Translations under genes and position numbers: made by a program
Part shown: one piece after another, positions 23,205 through 33,114 of the stretch
How the letters are laid out: the number at the start of each line of letters is the position of its first letter
How positions within the stretch are numbered: the first letter of the stretch is position 1
Assembly (NCBI GenBank): GCA_003599295.1
Contig: QZJK01000018.1
Location: 1 to 43,596, forward strand
Direction: 5' to 3'
Length of the DNA: 43,596 nucleotides
From: Candidatus Parcubacteria bacterium
Lineage (GTDB): Bacteria > Patescibacteriota > Minisyncoccia > Phycocordibacterales > UBA2100
Notes under the pieces: generated by a model
What the model was told of the DNA's origin: nothing
The model's input: only the letters and a program-made list of their open reading frames with translations
Databases searched by the model: none

Positions 23205-24710
23205 TTATTTTTCAGTGACGACGATACATTCAAGCACATCGCCGGGAGCGATCTCGAATGCCGACTCTACCTGTGCTCCGAATTCGCCTTTTTGTTCAAC
23301 GCGATCTACATTCTGCTTGTGCGCCTGGAGATTCTGTATCTTTCCCATGCCGACGATTGCATTCCTGCGGAGTACGCGAATGGAGGCATTTCGCGCAATG
23401 TAGCCCTCGGTAACTGCGCCGCCGATGACGTGTGAATCTTTGCGGCTTGAGAACTGTTTTAAAACGCGCGCTTTCCCGACGACCTCTTCGGTGACGCGTT
23501 TGGGGCGCAGTGTAGTGAGCATTTCCTCAAGCCGTTCGGTCAATTTGTAGATGATATCGAACGTCTCGATAGGCACCTTTGTCTGGCGCGCAAGTGCTTG
23601 CGCGATACCGTCGACTTGCACGTTGAATCCCACCACCGCAGCGGGAATAGTTCCGGCAAGCGCGGCTTTTACATCGTTCTCCGAAATGTTCCCGATGCCC
23701 GATTGCACGATGCGCACCGAAGAATGCTCGTCGCCGATGCGGCTTGCTTCGTGCGCGACCGCTTCAAGCGAACCTATCGCGTCGGCGCGGATGATGACGG
23801 GAAGATAAAAATGCTCCGCATGTTCGTCGCCCTCGGGCGGAAAGGAGAGAGACTTTTCTTGTGATGGTTTCTCCGCGCGAGCCTCTTCCGCGTCGCGTTT
23901 GTTTTTGTAGGCCTGGAATGCCGCGCCGACATCCGGCAACTCGTCGAAACCCACCAGGCGAACAGGGGTCGAAAAGCTCGCTTCACGAAACGATTCTCCG
24001 GTCGTTTTCTCCAGCAGGCGCACGGGCGCTATCGCTTGTCCGGCAAGTATCGCGGTGCCTTGTTTGATAGTGCCGTTCGTGATGATGAGCGTCGCCGCGA
24101 CCCCGCGTTTTGCGTCGCGATGCGCTTCAATGACGTATCCGGAAGCGGGTGCTGCCGGGTCTCCCTTGAATTCCTGAAGCTCTGCGACGATGAGAATGAG
24201 GTCAAGAAGTTCGTCGACGCCTTTCCCGGTCTTTGCCGAAATAGCGGCCCATGAGACATCACCGCCGAGTTTTTCCAAATACACGCCCTTTTCCATAAGG
24301 GTCGCCTGCGCGCGCTCAATGTTCGCTTCGGGCTTGTCTATCTTATTGATAGCGACGATGAAGGGGATATTCGCGTCCTTGATGCTCGAAAGCGCTTCAA
24401 GGGTCTGGGGCTTCACGCCGTCGTCCGCGGCGACGACGAGTATCGCAATATCGGCGACATTGGCTCCCCGCGCGCGAATAGCGCCGAACGCGGCGTGCCC
24501 CGGCGTGTCTATGAACGTGATGCGTTTCCTGACGCCGTCTTTCTCACGTTCAACTTCGTACGCGGCAACGTGTTGGGTGATACCGCCGGCTTCTTTTGCG
24601 ACGGTATTCGATTTCCTGATGAAATCGAGAAGCGTGGATTTACCGTGGTCGACGTGCCCGAGAACGGCTACAACAGGAGGACGCTCTATGAAATTCGGGA
24701 CTCGGGCCAT
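23205..24710 (-). CDS. infB: Translation initiation factor IF-2 (short form)
   Basis: The GTPase delivers fMet-tRNA to the 30S subunit. The 501-residue protein starts almost directly at the G domain, with GHVDHGKST (about 18-26), DTPGHAAF, NKID and SAKTG, followed by domains II, III and the IF2-C domain. The long N-terminal domain of most bacteria is missing, which is common in reduced genomes. On the minus strand a TATACT (24748-24753) predicts a leader of about 31 bases, unlike the leaderless neighbours. No Shine-Dalgarno sequence is apparent. Confidence 0.95.
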   Translation of the reverse strand: MARVPNFIERPPVVAVLGHVDHGKSTLLDFIRKSNTVAKEAGGITQHVAAYEVEREKDGVRKRITFIDTPGHAAFGAIRARGANVADIAILVVAADDGVKPQTLEALSSIKDANIPFIVAINKIDKPEANIERAQATLMEKGVYLEKLGGDVSWAAISAKTGKGVDELLDLILIVAELQEFKGDPAAPASGYVIEAHRDAKRGVAATLIITNGTIKQGTAILAGQAIAPVRLLEKTTGESFREASFSTPVRLVGFDELPDVGAAFQAYKNKRDAEEARAEKPSQEKSLSFPPEGDEHAEHFYLPVIIRADAIGSLEAVAHEASRIGDEHSSVRIVQSGIGNISENDVKAALAGTIPAAVVGFNVQVDGIAQALARQTKVPIETFDIIYKLTERLEEMLTTLRPKRVTEEVVGKARVLKQFSSRKDSHVIGGAVTEGYIARNASIRVLRRNAIVGMGKIQNLQAHKQNVDRVEQKGEFGAQVESAFEIAPGDVLECIVVTEK

Positions 24711-24760
24711 ACGTTTTTTGGAGAGCCATAAGCGGCTTAGTGAGAGCAGTATACGCTAGA

Positions 24761-24798
24761 AATTTTCAATTATCAATTATCAATTTTCAGCGTAGAAT
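24761..24798 (+). promoter_or_regulatory. AT-rich repeat and -10 of the desulfurase gene
   Basis: Short direct repeats CAATTATC and CAATTTTC form an AT-rich tract. They are followed by TAGAAT (24793-24798), which ends exactly 6 bases before the ATG. The tract could act as an UP-like element between divergent infB and this gene. Confidence 0.55.
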
Positions 24799-24804
24799 CA
24801 GCAT

Positions 24805-26007
24805 ATGTTCGGCTTTTTTGGGAAACAGCGCGTCTATTTAGATTATGCCTCTGCTCCGCCTGTGCGGAAGGAAGCGCTCCACGCCATGCGCGAAGCGGAA
24901 TCGCTTTTCGGAAATCCGGGCGGGCTTCACGCGGAGGGCGTGGAAGCGAAGCGCGTTCTTGAAGACGCTCGTGAGCGCATAGCCGCCATCCTTGGCGTTA
25001 AGCCGCGCGAGCTCGTATTCACGTCCGGACTTACCGAAGCGAATAATCTCGCCATTCTTGGGTATGCCCGCGGGTTGGAGCGCATGCGCCGGACACTCAA
25101 GGGTTCGCATTGGATAGCGAGCGCTATCGAGCACGATTCGGTTCTCAGTTGTTTCGGTGAAGTAGAACGGTTGGGCGGTGAGGTGTCGTATGCAAATCCG
25201 AACGAGCACGGCATCGTGACGCCAGAAGAAATACACCGCCTCCTCAAACCGGCAACGGTTTTCGTATCTGTATCATGGGCGAACAATGAGATAGGAACGG
25301 TACAACCGCTCGCAAAGATCGCGCGCGCACTTCGTGCGTATGAAAAGGCGCACAGGAGCAGCATCGCTTTTCATGCTGATGCGGGGCAGGGGCCGCTATA
25401 TCTTCCGACCGTCGTCCATAGTCTTGGCGTCGACCTTCTGTCGCTTGGCTCGAACAAACTGTATGGGCCGCATGGAACAGGCGCGCTCTTCCTCGACCAG
25501 CGCTCGCTTGCGGGAAAGCTTGCGGGAATTATTCTCGGCGGTTCGCAGGAAGGCGGCTTGCGCGCGGGAACAGAGAATGCCGCGCTCGCGCTTGGCTTCG
25601 TGGCGGCGTTTGAGTCTGTCGCGCGCGAGCGCGAGTCGGAATCGAAGCGCTTGGCGAAACTCCGCGACACGCTTGCGCACGAGCTCTCGGAACGCACTCC
25701 TAGGCTTATCGTGAATGGCGACATCGGACACGCTCTTCCGCACATGCTCAATATTTCCATACCGAACATTTCAAGCGAATACATCGTACTTGCGCTCGAC
25801 CGCGCCGGCATTGCAATCTCGACGAAAAGCGCCTGTCGAGAAGGAGAAGATTCGTCGCATGTCGTCGCGGCTCTCCGTGGGGAAGAATGGCGTGCGCGGA
25901 ACACCCTTCGCATGTCATTGGGGAAAGATATCCGGAAAAGCGATATTTCCCAGATTGTTCATGAAATTACAAGGATCGTTGAGGCATATCAAAGATTTAA
26001 GGCATAA
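24805..26007 (+). CDS. Cysteine desulfurase (NifS/IscS family)
   Basis: This PLP enzyme takes sulfur from cysteine for iron-sulfur clusters or tRNA thiolation. Of its 400 residues, the key ones are His110 (IEHDSVL), Asp192/Gln195 (HADAGQ), the PLP lysine K218 in LGSNKLYGPHG (Asn replaces the usual His before Lys), and the catalytic Cys344 in TKSACREGEDSS. It most resembles the group I enzymes. No IscU or SufU scaffold is next to it. The -10 box lies exactly 6 bases before the ATG, so the mRNA should be leaderless. Confidence 0.9.
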   Translation: MFGFFGKQRVYLDYASAPPVRKEALHAMREAESLFGNPGGLHAEGVEAKRVLEDARERIAAILGVKPRELVFTSGLTEANNLAILGYARGLERMRRTLKGSHWIASAIEHDSVLSCFGEVERLGGEVSYANPNEHGIVTPEEIHRLLKPATVFVSVSWANNEIGTVQPLAKIARALRAYEKAHRSSIAFHADAGQGPLYLPTVVHSLGVDLLSLGSNKLYGPHGTGALFLDQRSLAGKLAGIILGGSQEGGLRAGTENAALALGFVAAFESVARERESESKRLAKLRDTLAHELSERTPRLIVNGDIGHALPHMLNISIPNISSEYIVLALDRAGIAISTKSACREGEDSSHVVAALRGEEWRARNTLRMSLGKDIRKSDISQIVHEITRIVEAYQRFKA

Positions 26008-26088
26008 CATCGCGTTGCACACCCCTTGACACTTGACTCTTTCTCATTGCGGAGTAGGGTTTTTGTAGGAAAGGGGGTGAACCCACTA

Positions 26089-26319
26089 ATGCTAACCTTC
26101 ATCGGCGCTGCTTCCGTTGTCGCGTTCATCGGTCTGATGTTCTGGACCGATGATAGCGTTCTTGGGAGGAGACTTTCAAGGGCGCTCGAGCGGGAAAGGC
26201 GCAAGAAGAAGTACGGCGAAATCATTGCTCAAGACGAGGCACGAATCGAGTGCGTCGTCGAAGGCATTCGGGCAATGATTCCCCAATCACAACGCGCCTT
26301 CTTGGAGGCGGCGGAGTGA
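26089..26319 (+). CDS. Small single-pass membrane protein
   Basis: A 76-residue orphan with one N-terminal membrane helix (about 3-20) and a charged cytoplasmic tail that is very basic at first (RRLSRALERERRKKK), then acidic. A strong Shine-Dalgarno-like AAGGGGGTGA (26071-26080) precedes the ATG at 26089, and TTGACT-16-TAGGGT (26033-26060) is a plausible promoter, so this is an SD-led gene with a leader. A strong terminator follows. Function unknown. Confidence 0.65.
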   Translation: MLTFIGAASVVAFIGLMFWTDDSVLGRRLSRALERERRKKKYGEIIAQDEARIECVVEGIRAMIPQSQRAFLEAAE

Positions 26320-26328
26320 CCTCGCGCA

Positions 26329-26366
26329 GGCCAGTCCCGGGAATCCGGGGCTGGCCGCTCTTTTTT
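26329..26366 (+). terminator. Strong terminator after the small membrane protein
   Basis: A 12-bp stem (26329-26340 with 26345-26356, one G-U) has a GAAT loop and is followed by GCTCTTTTTT. Confidence 0.9.
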
Positions 26367-26402
26367 GCAAAAACGACAGAGAATGGTATACTTTTTTCGA
26401 CT

Positions 26403-27230
26403 ATGAACATGGAACAACTCTCCAAATCGCAGATAGTTCTCCTGACGCTTCTGGTGTCATTCGTCACGTCCATCGCGACGGGAATCGTCACTGTTTCTCT
26501 CATGGAACAGGCGCCGCCCGTCATCGCACAGACGGTCAACCGCGTCATTGAGCGTACGATAGAGACCGTCGCGCCCGCGAGCCAATCTGCCGGGGCGGGA
26601 GTGACGCGCACCGTCGTCGTTCGCGAAACCGAACTCATCTCACAGGCGGTAACAAAGATATCTCCAAGCGTCGTTCGTCTCTATGCGAGCACGTCGGAAG
26701 CCACTCCATTCCTCGGCCTCGGTATTGTCTTGAGCGCTGAAGGTTCGATTGCTATCGACGCATCATCTCTTGGGGAAGCCGCAGAAGGCGCAGTCGGGCT
26801 CTCCGATGGCACACGCGTGCGCGCCGTCCTCGATTCGCGAAATAGGGAACTCGGCCTCGCGTTCCTGCAGGCGACTTCGACGGATGCGAAGGTTGCTTGG
26901 AAACCGGCGACTCTTGCCGGTGGCAACCCCATACTCGGCCAGACCGTTGTCGCACTTTCCGGAAGAACGGTCGTGCGCGTCGAAGACGGCATCGTAACGG
27001 CGCTCATCCCTTTGGGTGAGGGGGAGGCTTCGGTGGGTACCGTCATTGATACGAACATTTCAGCCGATGCCATCCTTGACGGCACGCCGCTCATGAATAC
27101 CGACGGGGAAATCATAGGAGTAAGCACGAGCGTTTCCCGCGCGTCATCTTCTAAGGGCTTCATCGCATCTTCCGACCTTATGAGGAAAACTGAGGTAGAA
27201 TCAGGGGGCGAGAGTTCGGGCGCAGAATAA
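26403..27230 (+). CDS. HtrA-like trypsin-fold pseudoprotease, membrane-anchored
   Basis: The 275-residue protein has one N-terminal membrane helix (about 9-31), a linker and a domain that follows the HtrA/DegP (S1C) protease fold: [66 protein letters not shown]. At the three catalytic places the usual TNxHVV, DLAxL and GNSGGPL are replaced, so His, Asp and Ser are all missing. No PDZ domain follows. TATACT (26387-26392) lies 10 bases before the ATG. The clpB start is 15 bases after its stop, which suggests a role in protein quality control or substrate binding. Confidence 0.75.
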   Translation: MNMEQLSKSQIVLLTLLVSFVTSIATGIVTVSLMEQAPPVIAQTVNRVIERTIETVAPASQSAGAGVTRTVVVRETELISQAVTKISPSVVRLYASTSEATPFLGLGIVLSAEGSIAIDASSLGEAAEGAVGLSDGTRVRAVLDSRNRELGLAFLQATSTDAKVAWKPATLAGGNPILGQTVVALSGRTVVRVEDGIVTALIPLGEGEASVGTVIDTNISADAILDGTPLMNTDGEIIGVSTSVSRASSSKGFIASSDLMRKTEVESGGESSGAE

Positions 27231-27244
27231 CGCTTAAAACATTT

Positions 27245-29950
<2,706 letters not shown>

Positions 29951-29960
29951 GAAATTATTG

Positions 29961-29972
29961 TGCGCCGGGAGG
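29961..29972 (-). repeat. Short copy of the tRNA-Tyr 3' end
   Basis: The 12 bases tgcgccgggagg match the 3' end of tRNA-Tyr (30137-30148), 176 bases away. The match is short and could be chance, but it sits where the tRNA-Lys copy sits relative to repeat C. Confidence 0.4.
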
Positions 29973-29991
29973 AGGATTAGGCCAAGCGCTC

Positions 29992-30057
29992 GAAATTTCG
30001 CCGTCGCAAAATTTCTCCGCTCGGCCCTGCTCGCGCGACCCGTTCTACTGAACGGGT
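29992..30057 (-). repeat. Two-hairpin repeat, diverged copy E
   Basis: Read on the minus strand: hairpin 1 ACCCGTTC-AGTA-GAACGGGT (30038-30057), a linker containing GCGAGCAGGGCCGAGCGGAG, and hairpin 2 GAAATTTTGC-GACG-GCGAAATTTC (29992-30015). Stems share no sequence with the other copies, but order, linker and the CGACGG loop resemble copy B. Confidence 0.5.
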
Positions 30058-30100
30058 ACCCCGCGCTCCCTTTCGAATTCCACCCTGCTGAAAATAGCAC

Positions 30101-30125
30101 AAAGTCGGAGACACGCTCCGACTTT
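30101..30125. terminator. Bidirectional terminator between clpB and tRNA-Tyr
   Basis: A perfect 10-bp stem AAAGTCGGAG/CTCCGACTTT has a 5-base loop. It lies between converging transcripts, 12 bases past the tRNA-Tyr 3' end. Confidence 0.7.
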
Positions 30126-30136
30126 GGCAATTTTAG

Positions 30137-30219
30137 TGCGCCGGGAGGGATTCGAACCCCCGTAGCCCGAAGGCAACGCGTCTACAGCGCGTCGTAATTG
30201 ACCGCTCTACCACCGGCGC
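30137..30219 (-). tRNA. tRNA-Tyr(GTA) with G37
   Basis: An 83-base class II tRNA: acceptor GCGCCGG/CCGGCGC, discriminator A, anticodon stem ACGCG/CGCGT with loop CTGTAGA (anticodon GTA), a long variable arm and T arm GGGGG-TTCGAAT-CCCTC. Position 37 is G, whereas bacterial tRNA-Tyr normally has A37. CCA is not encoded. Confidence 0.95.
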
Positions 30220-30266
30220 ATTGTTCGATAGTATGCCGTATTTTTGGTCATGCTACAATACCGAAT

Positions 30267-30662
30267 ATGTCCCGCACGCAGGCTCTTTCTTGGATGGCCG
30301 TAATCGTCTTCTCTCTCGCTTTAACGTTGCCACTCTTCACATCTGCGGCGCTCCCGGACAAGATAGTTCCGTGTAACGGCGTAGACTGCGATGTCTGCGA
30401 TATCGCGAAACTTGCGCAGAACACGCTCAATGCCGGCATTTACATCGCCATCTTTCTCTCGGCAATATTATTCGCATGGGCCGGGTGGAAATACGTCTCT
30501 GCGGGCGGTGATTCCGGCAAAGTGAGAAGCGCGCGGGAAATATTCACTAATGTACTCATCGGCCTTGTCATCATCCTTGCCGGATGGCTTGTCGTGGACA
30601 CAATCATGAAAACCTTTGTAAGCGAGAGTGCGACCTTGGGGCCCTGGAACGAGATCTGCTGA
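30267..30662 (+). CDS. TrbC/VirB2-like pilin protein 6, cysteine-containing
   Basis: The 131-residue protein has a signal peptide (to about 28), a short cysteine-bearing segment PCNGVDCDVCDIAKL, and two membrane helices (about 55-75 and 94-114) around the loop VSAGGDSGKVRSAREI. This is the pilin-like transfer protein layout, close to protein 1 of the 18-20 kb array but with three clustered cysteines likely to form a disulfide or bind metal outside the membrane. An extended -10 TGCTACAAT ends 7 bases before the ATG at 30267, so the longer frame from 30198 is rejected. It is separated from the array by 10 kb. Confidence 0.75.
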   Translation: MSRTQALSWMAVIVFSLALTLPLFTSAALPDKIVPCNGVDCDVCDIAKLAQNTLNAGIYIAIFLSAILFAWAGWKYVSAGGDSGKVRSAREIFTNVLIGLVIILAGWLVVDTIMKTFVSESATLGPWNEIC

Positions 30663-30702
30663 AATTGACCGACTGCCGATTCTCGGCTATAGTGCTCGTC
30701 TT

Positions 30703-30861
30703 ATGTCCCAAGATCAACTCATAAAACTGGCGTGCCAGAAGTGCGGCCGCACGAACTATTGGTCGCGCAAGAACAAGAAACTCGTAGAGCGCAAAATAGA
30801 GATCAAGAAATACTGCAAATGGTGCAGGGCTCATACAAAGCATAAGGAATCCAAAAAATAA
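30703..30861 (+). CDS. rpmG: Ribosomal protein bL33
   Basis: A 52-residue 50S protein with both zinc-ribbon pairs (CQKC and CKWC) and the family's KxxLxxRKxEIKKYC and AHTKHKESKK. It is the zinc-binding form. TATAGT (30688-30693) lies 9 bases before the ATG. The last 14 codons are repeated 136 bases downstream with only synonymous changes, and its 3' end forms a 17-bp inverted repeat with the bases after the stop. Confidence 0.93.
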   Translation: MSQDQLIKLACQKCGRTNYWSRKNKKLVERKIEIKKYCKWCRAHTKHKESKK

Positions 30862-30880
30862 TACTGCACCATTTGCAGTA
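30811..30880. repeat. Inverted repeat joining the rpmG 3' end to repeat A
   Basis: TACTGCAAATGGTGCAG (30811-30827, inside rpmG) is perfectly complementary to 30864-30880 just after the stop codon. The right arm alone can also fold as TACTGCA-CCATT-TGCAGTA. Confidence 0.75.
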
Positions 30881-30946
30881 GGAGGGGGTCGGGGAACCTG
30901 TCGGTTCCCCGTGAAGGAAGGAATGGGAAAACCGTGGGTTTCCCAG
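30881..30946 (+). repeat. Two-hairpin repeat, copy A
   Basis: Front GGAGGGGGTC, hairpin 1 GGGGAACC-TGTC-GGTTCCCC (30891-30910), linker GTGAAGGAAGGAA, hairpin 2 TGGGAAA...TTTCCCA (30924-30945). The linker looks like a Shine-Dalgarno site, and an ATG at 30923 opens a 24-codon frame into the duplicated rpmG tail. Copies C and D have GTG and TTG at the same place. Confidence 0.8.
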
Positions 30947-30955
30947 AACTGCTGG

Positions 30956-30997
30956 TGGTGCAGGGCTCATACGAAGCATAAGGAAAGCAAGAAATAA
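30956..30997 (+). pseudogene. Second copy of the rpmG 3' end
   Basis: Forty-two bases encode WCRAHTKHKESKK and a stop, the same residues as the end of rpmG. They differ at four bases in three codons (ACA/ACG, TCC/AGC, AAA/AAG), all synonymous. The rest of the gene is absent; repeat A stands in its place. The frame is open back to ATG 30923 inside repeat A, so a 24-residue fusion peptide is possible. A remnant of a second rpmG is the simplest reading. Confidence 0.65.
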
Positions 30998-31002
30998 GTG
31001 CC

Positions 31003-31031
31003 TTGTAGTCGGGGCATCGCAGCCGTACAAT
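31003..31031 (+). promoter_or_regulatory. Promoter of tRNA-Trp
   Basis: TTGTAG (31003-31008), a 17-base spacer and TACAAT (31026-31031) end 9 bases before the tRNA. Confidence 0.65.
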
Positions 31032-31040
31032 CTCCAATAC

Positions 31041-31114
31041 GGGCCTATAGTTCAACGGTAGAATGGCGGTCTCCAAAACCGCTGATCTAGGTTCGAGTCC
31101 TAGTGGGCCCGCCA
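31041..31114 (+). tRNA. tRNA-Trp(CCA)
   Basis: Acceptor GGGCCTA/TGGGCCC, discriminator G and an encoded CCA, unlike the other tRNAs here. The anticodon loop is CTCCAAA (anticodon CCA) and the T arm CTAGG-TTCGAGT-CCTAG. The A36-A37-A38 run makes it a MiaA substrate. The last 15 bases overlap the end of miaA on the opposite strand. Confidence 0.95.
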
Positions 31115-31993
31115 CGACCCGATTCTTTTTTCGATAATCTTCTTTTGTTTCGACTCGAACCACTCGATGTTTTTATTTCGTCTCCAATAGGTGAGCTGCC
31201 GTTTCGAGTAACGGCGGATATCGCGAAGCAGTTCGCGCTCAAATTCCTGTCTCGATATCTTCTTTTCCAGCAATCTGGCAAGGGAGCGATACTCAAGACC
31301 GAGCGCACCCATCCGCTTATAGGCGAGCCCTTTGCGGTGAAGTTGCCTTGCCTCGGCGATCATACCCTCCTGCATGCGAGCCGATAGGCGCGCCGCTATC
31401 TTTGCATCAAGGATCTTTTTAGGGGGCATAACTCCTATCCAAAGCACGTCATACTCGGCGGGGAGAGGCGCCGCTTGCGGACTTTTTCCGATTGCAGCAG
31501 CTATCTCAAGAGCGCGGACAAGCCGCCGCTTGTTGTGTTTATCTATCGTCTTCGCGCGGTGCGGGTCTTGTTTCTTAAGAAGCGCGTACAATTGTGGCGC
31601 CGTCTTTTTTTCGAGGCGGGCGCGGAGCTTCATATTGGGAGGAGCGGCAGGGAGGGTAATACGGCCGACGAGCGCGTCGATGTAAAAGCCGGTGCCGCCG
31701 GCAACGATGGGTAGCTTTCCTCGCCGAGCAATGTCCGCGATAGCTCGCGTTGCCGCCTTGCGATAGTCCTCGGCCGTGTAGAGCTTCTTCGGATCCGTCA
31801 CATCAAGGAGATGGTGCGCAACACCCCGCATCTCGCGTTTTTTGATCTTTCCCGTGCCGATATCGAGTCCGCGATACACTTGGCGGCTATCGGCAGAGAT
31901 CACCTCCCCGTTGAATTTCCGGGCGAGCTCGACGGCCAATGCGCTCTTGCCCGACGATGTAGGGCCGACAATGACGAGAATTCGCTGTTTCAA
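31100..31993 (-). CDS. miaA: tRNA dimethylallyltransferase
   Basis: The enzyme adds a dimethylallyl group to A37 of tRNAs with A36-A37-A38. The 297 residues include the P-loop GPTSSGKS (10-17), SADSRQVYRGLDIGT, GGTGFYIDAL and the YxKRQLTYWRRN motif near the C terminus. The start is TTG 31993, two bases after tRNA-Leu(CAA) on the same strand, so the tRNA and miaA share a transcript and tRNA 3' processing would leave an almost leaderless mRNA. The stop lies inside the antisense of tRNA-Trp. Both neighbouring tRNAs are expected substrates. Confidence 0.93.
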   Translation of the reverse strand: MKQRILVIVGPTSSGKSALAVELARKFNGEVISADSRQVYRGLDIGTGKIKKREMRGVAHHLLDVTDPKKLYTAEDYRKAATRAIADIARRGKLPIVAGGTGFYIDALVGRITLPAAPPNMKLRARLEKKTAPQLYALLKKQDPHRAKTIDKHNKRRLVRALEIAAAIGKSPQAAPLPAEYDVLWIGVMPPKKILDAKIAARLSARMQEGMIAEARQLHRKGLAYKRMGALGLEYRSLARLLEKKISRQEFERELLRDIRRYSKRQLTYWRRNKNIEWFESKQKKIIEKRIGSWRAH

Positions 31994-31994
31994 G

Positions 31995-32075
31995 TGCCGG
32001 AGGAGAGACTCGAACTCTCACGGGTTGCCCCACACGATTTTGAGTCGTGCGCGTATACCATTTCGCCACTCCGGC
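31995..32075 (-). tRNA. tRNA-Leu(CAA)
   Basis: An 81-base class II tRNA: acceptor GCCGGAG/CTCCGGC, discriminator A, anticodon loop CTCAAAA (anticodon CAA), T arm GAGAG-TTCGAGT-CTCTC. It is immediately upstream of miaA. CCA is not encoded. Confidence 0.95.
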
Positions 32076-32084
32076 TTAGGGGCA

Positions 32085-32134
32085 AGTGTACGGCGATTTT
32101 ATGCGGAAAACAAACTTTTTCGACATGTTATAAT
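32085..32134. promoter_or_regulatory. Overlapping divergent promoters of tRNA-Leu(CAA)-miaA and parB
   Basis: Minus strand: -35 TTGTTT (32108-32113), 17-base spacer, -10 TACACT (32085-32090), 9 bases before the tRNA. Plus strand: extended -10 TGTTATAAT (32126-32134), 8 bases before the parB ATG. The two polymerase footprints would overlap. Confidence 0.65.
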
Positions 32135-32142
32135 TTTCAATT

Positions 32143-33114
32143 ATGGCTGCGGCATATCAGGGGGATTCCATTTTTTGGGTCGAGGTTGACCGCATCAAGC
32201 CGAACCCGTTCCAGCCCCGCAAAGTCTTCGACGAAGCGGCCCTCGCATCTCTCGCCGAGTCCATCCGCCAGTACGGCGTATTACAGCCGCTCACGGTCAC
32301 GAGGAAAGAGATAGAGCGGCCGGGAGAGGGGATTTACGTCGAATACGAGCTTATCGCCGGAGAGCGCAGGCTTCGCGCGGCGAAGCTTGCGGGCATTCTC
32401 CAAGTGCCGGTGGTCATCCGAAGCGGCGAGGACGACGACCGGATGAAGCTCGAGATAGCCATCATCGAGAATCTTCAGCGCGAGGATTTGAATCCGATAG
32501 ACCGCGCGAAGGCGTTCCAGCGTCTTACAAATGAGTTCGGCCTTAAACACATCGATATAGGCAAGCGGGTGGGAAAAAGCCGCGAGTACGTCTCGAACTC
32601 GCTTCGCATCCTCGCGCTCCCGGAAGATATGCAGGACGCGCTCGCCTCGGGCAACATCAGCGAAGGCCACACGCGTCCGCTTCTCATGCTCATGGACCGG
32701 ACGGCCGAGCAGAAGACGCTTTTTCAAGAGATACTCACGCGGAAACTCACGGTACGCGATTCGGAGCAGGTCGCTCGCCGCATAGCGACCGAGCGTGCGC
32801 GAAAGCCCGACCTTACGCCGGAATTGCTTCTCCTTGAGCGCGAACTGACAGAGCGGTTGGGTACGCGGGTGCGCATAGAGAAGAAGGATCAAGGCGGGAA
32901 ACTCCTGATAGATTTCTTTTCAGTAGACGATCTCGCGCATATCCGTTCGGTGCTCTCCCGCGGAGAGAGCAGTGTCCCTGCAGATTCAGGATCACCGATA
33001 CCCGCCTCCCCAGAGGCTTCCGATGCAAACCCAGGTGTGCCGGAAACGGAAGAAGCGCCTGCGAAAGAGAACCCCGGAGACGACCTGTACTCGATACGCA
33101 ATTTCAGCGTTTAG
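32143..33114 (+). CDS. parB: Chromosome partitioning protein ParB
   Basis: A 323-residue ParB/Spo0J CTPase clamp that loads at parS. The N domain has the CTP-binding GERRLRAAKLAG (73-84) and ENLQREDLNPID (109-120). The central HTH IDIGKRVGKSREYVSNSLRILALPE and a C-terminal dimer region (KKDQGGKLLIDFFS) follow. A Pro/Glu-rich, disordered tail of about 45 residues ends the protein. Start ATG 32143 lies 8 bases after an extended -10 box. No parA is adjacent and no parS-like 16-mer was seen. The end overlaps the converging rel gene by 11 bases. Confidence 0.92.
   Translation: MAAAYQGDSIFWVEVDRIKPNPFQPRKVFDEAALASLAESIRQYGVLQPLTVTRKEIERPGEGIYVEYELIAGERRLRAAKLAGILQVPVVIRSGEDDDRMKLEIAIIENLQREDLNPIDRAKAFQRLTNEFGLKHIDIGKRVGKSREYVSNSLRILALPEDMQDALASGNISEGHTRPLLMLMDRTAEQKTLFQEILTRKLTVRDSEQVARRIATERARKPDLTPELLLLERELTERLGTRVRIEKKDQGGKLLIDFFSVDDLAHIRSVLSRGESSVPADSGSPIPASPEASDANPGVPETEEAPAKENPGDDLYSIRNFSV

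Noticed and set aside
32076-33114. parS site near parB
   Set aside because: I found no sequence close to the TGTTTCACGTGAAACA consensus by eye here or elsewhere in the window; a motif scan would decide.
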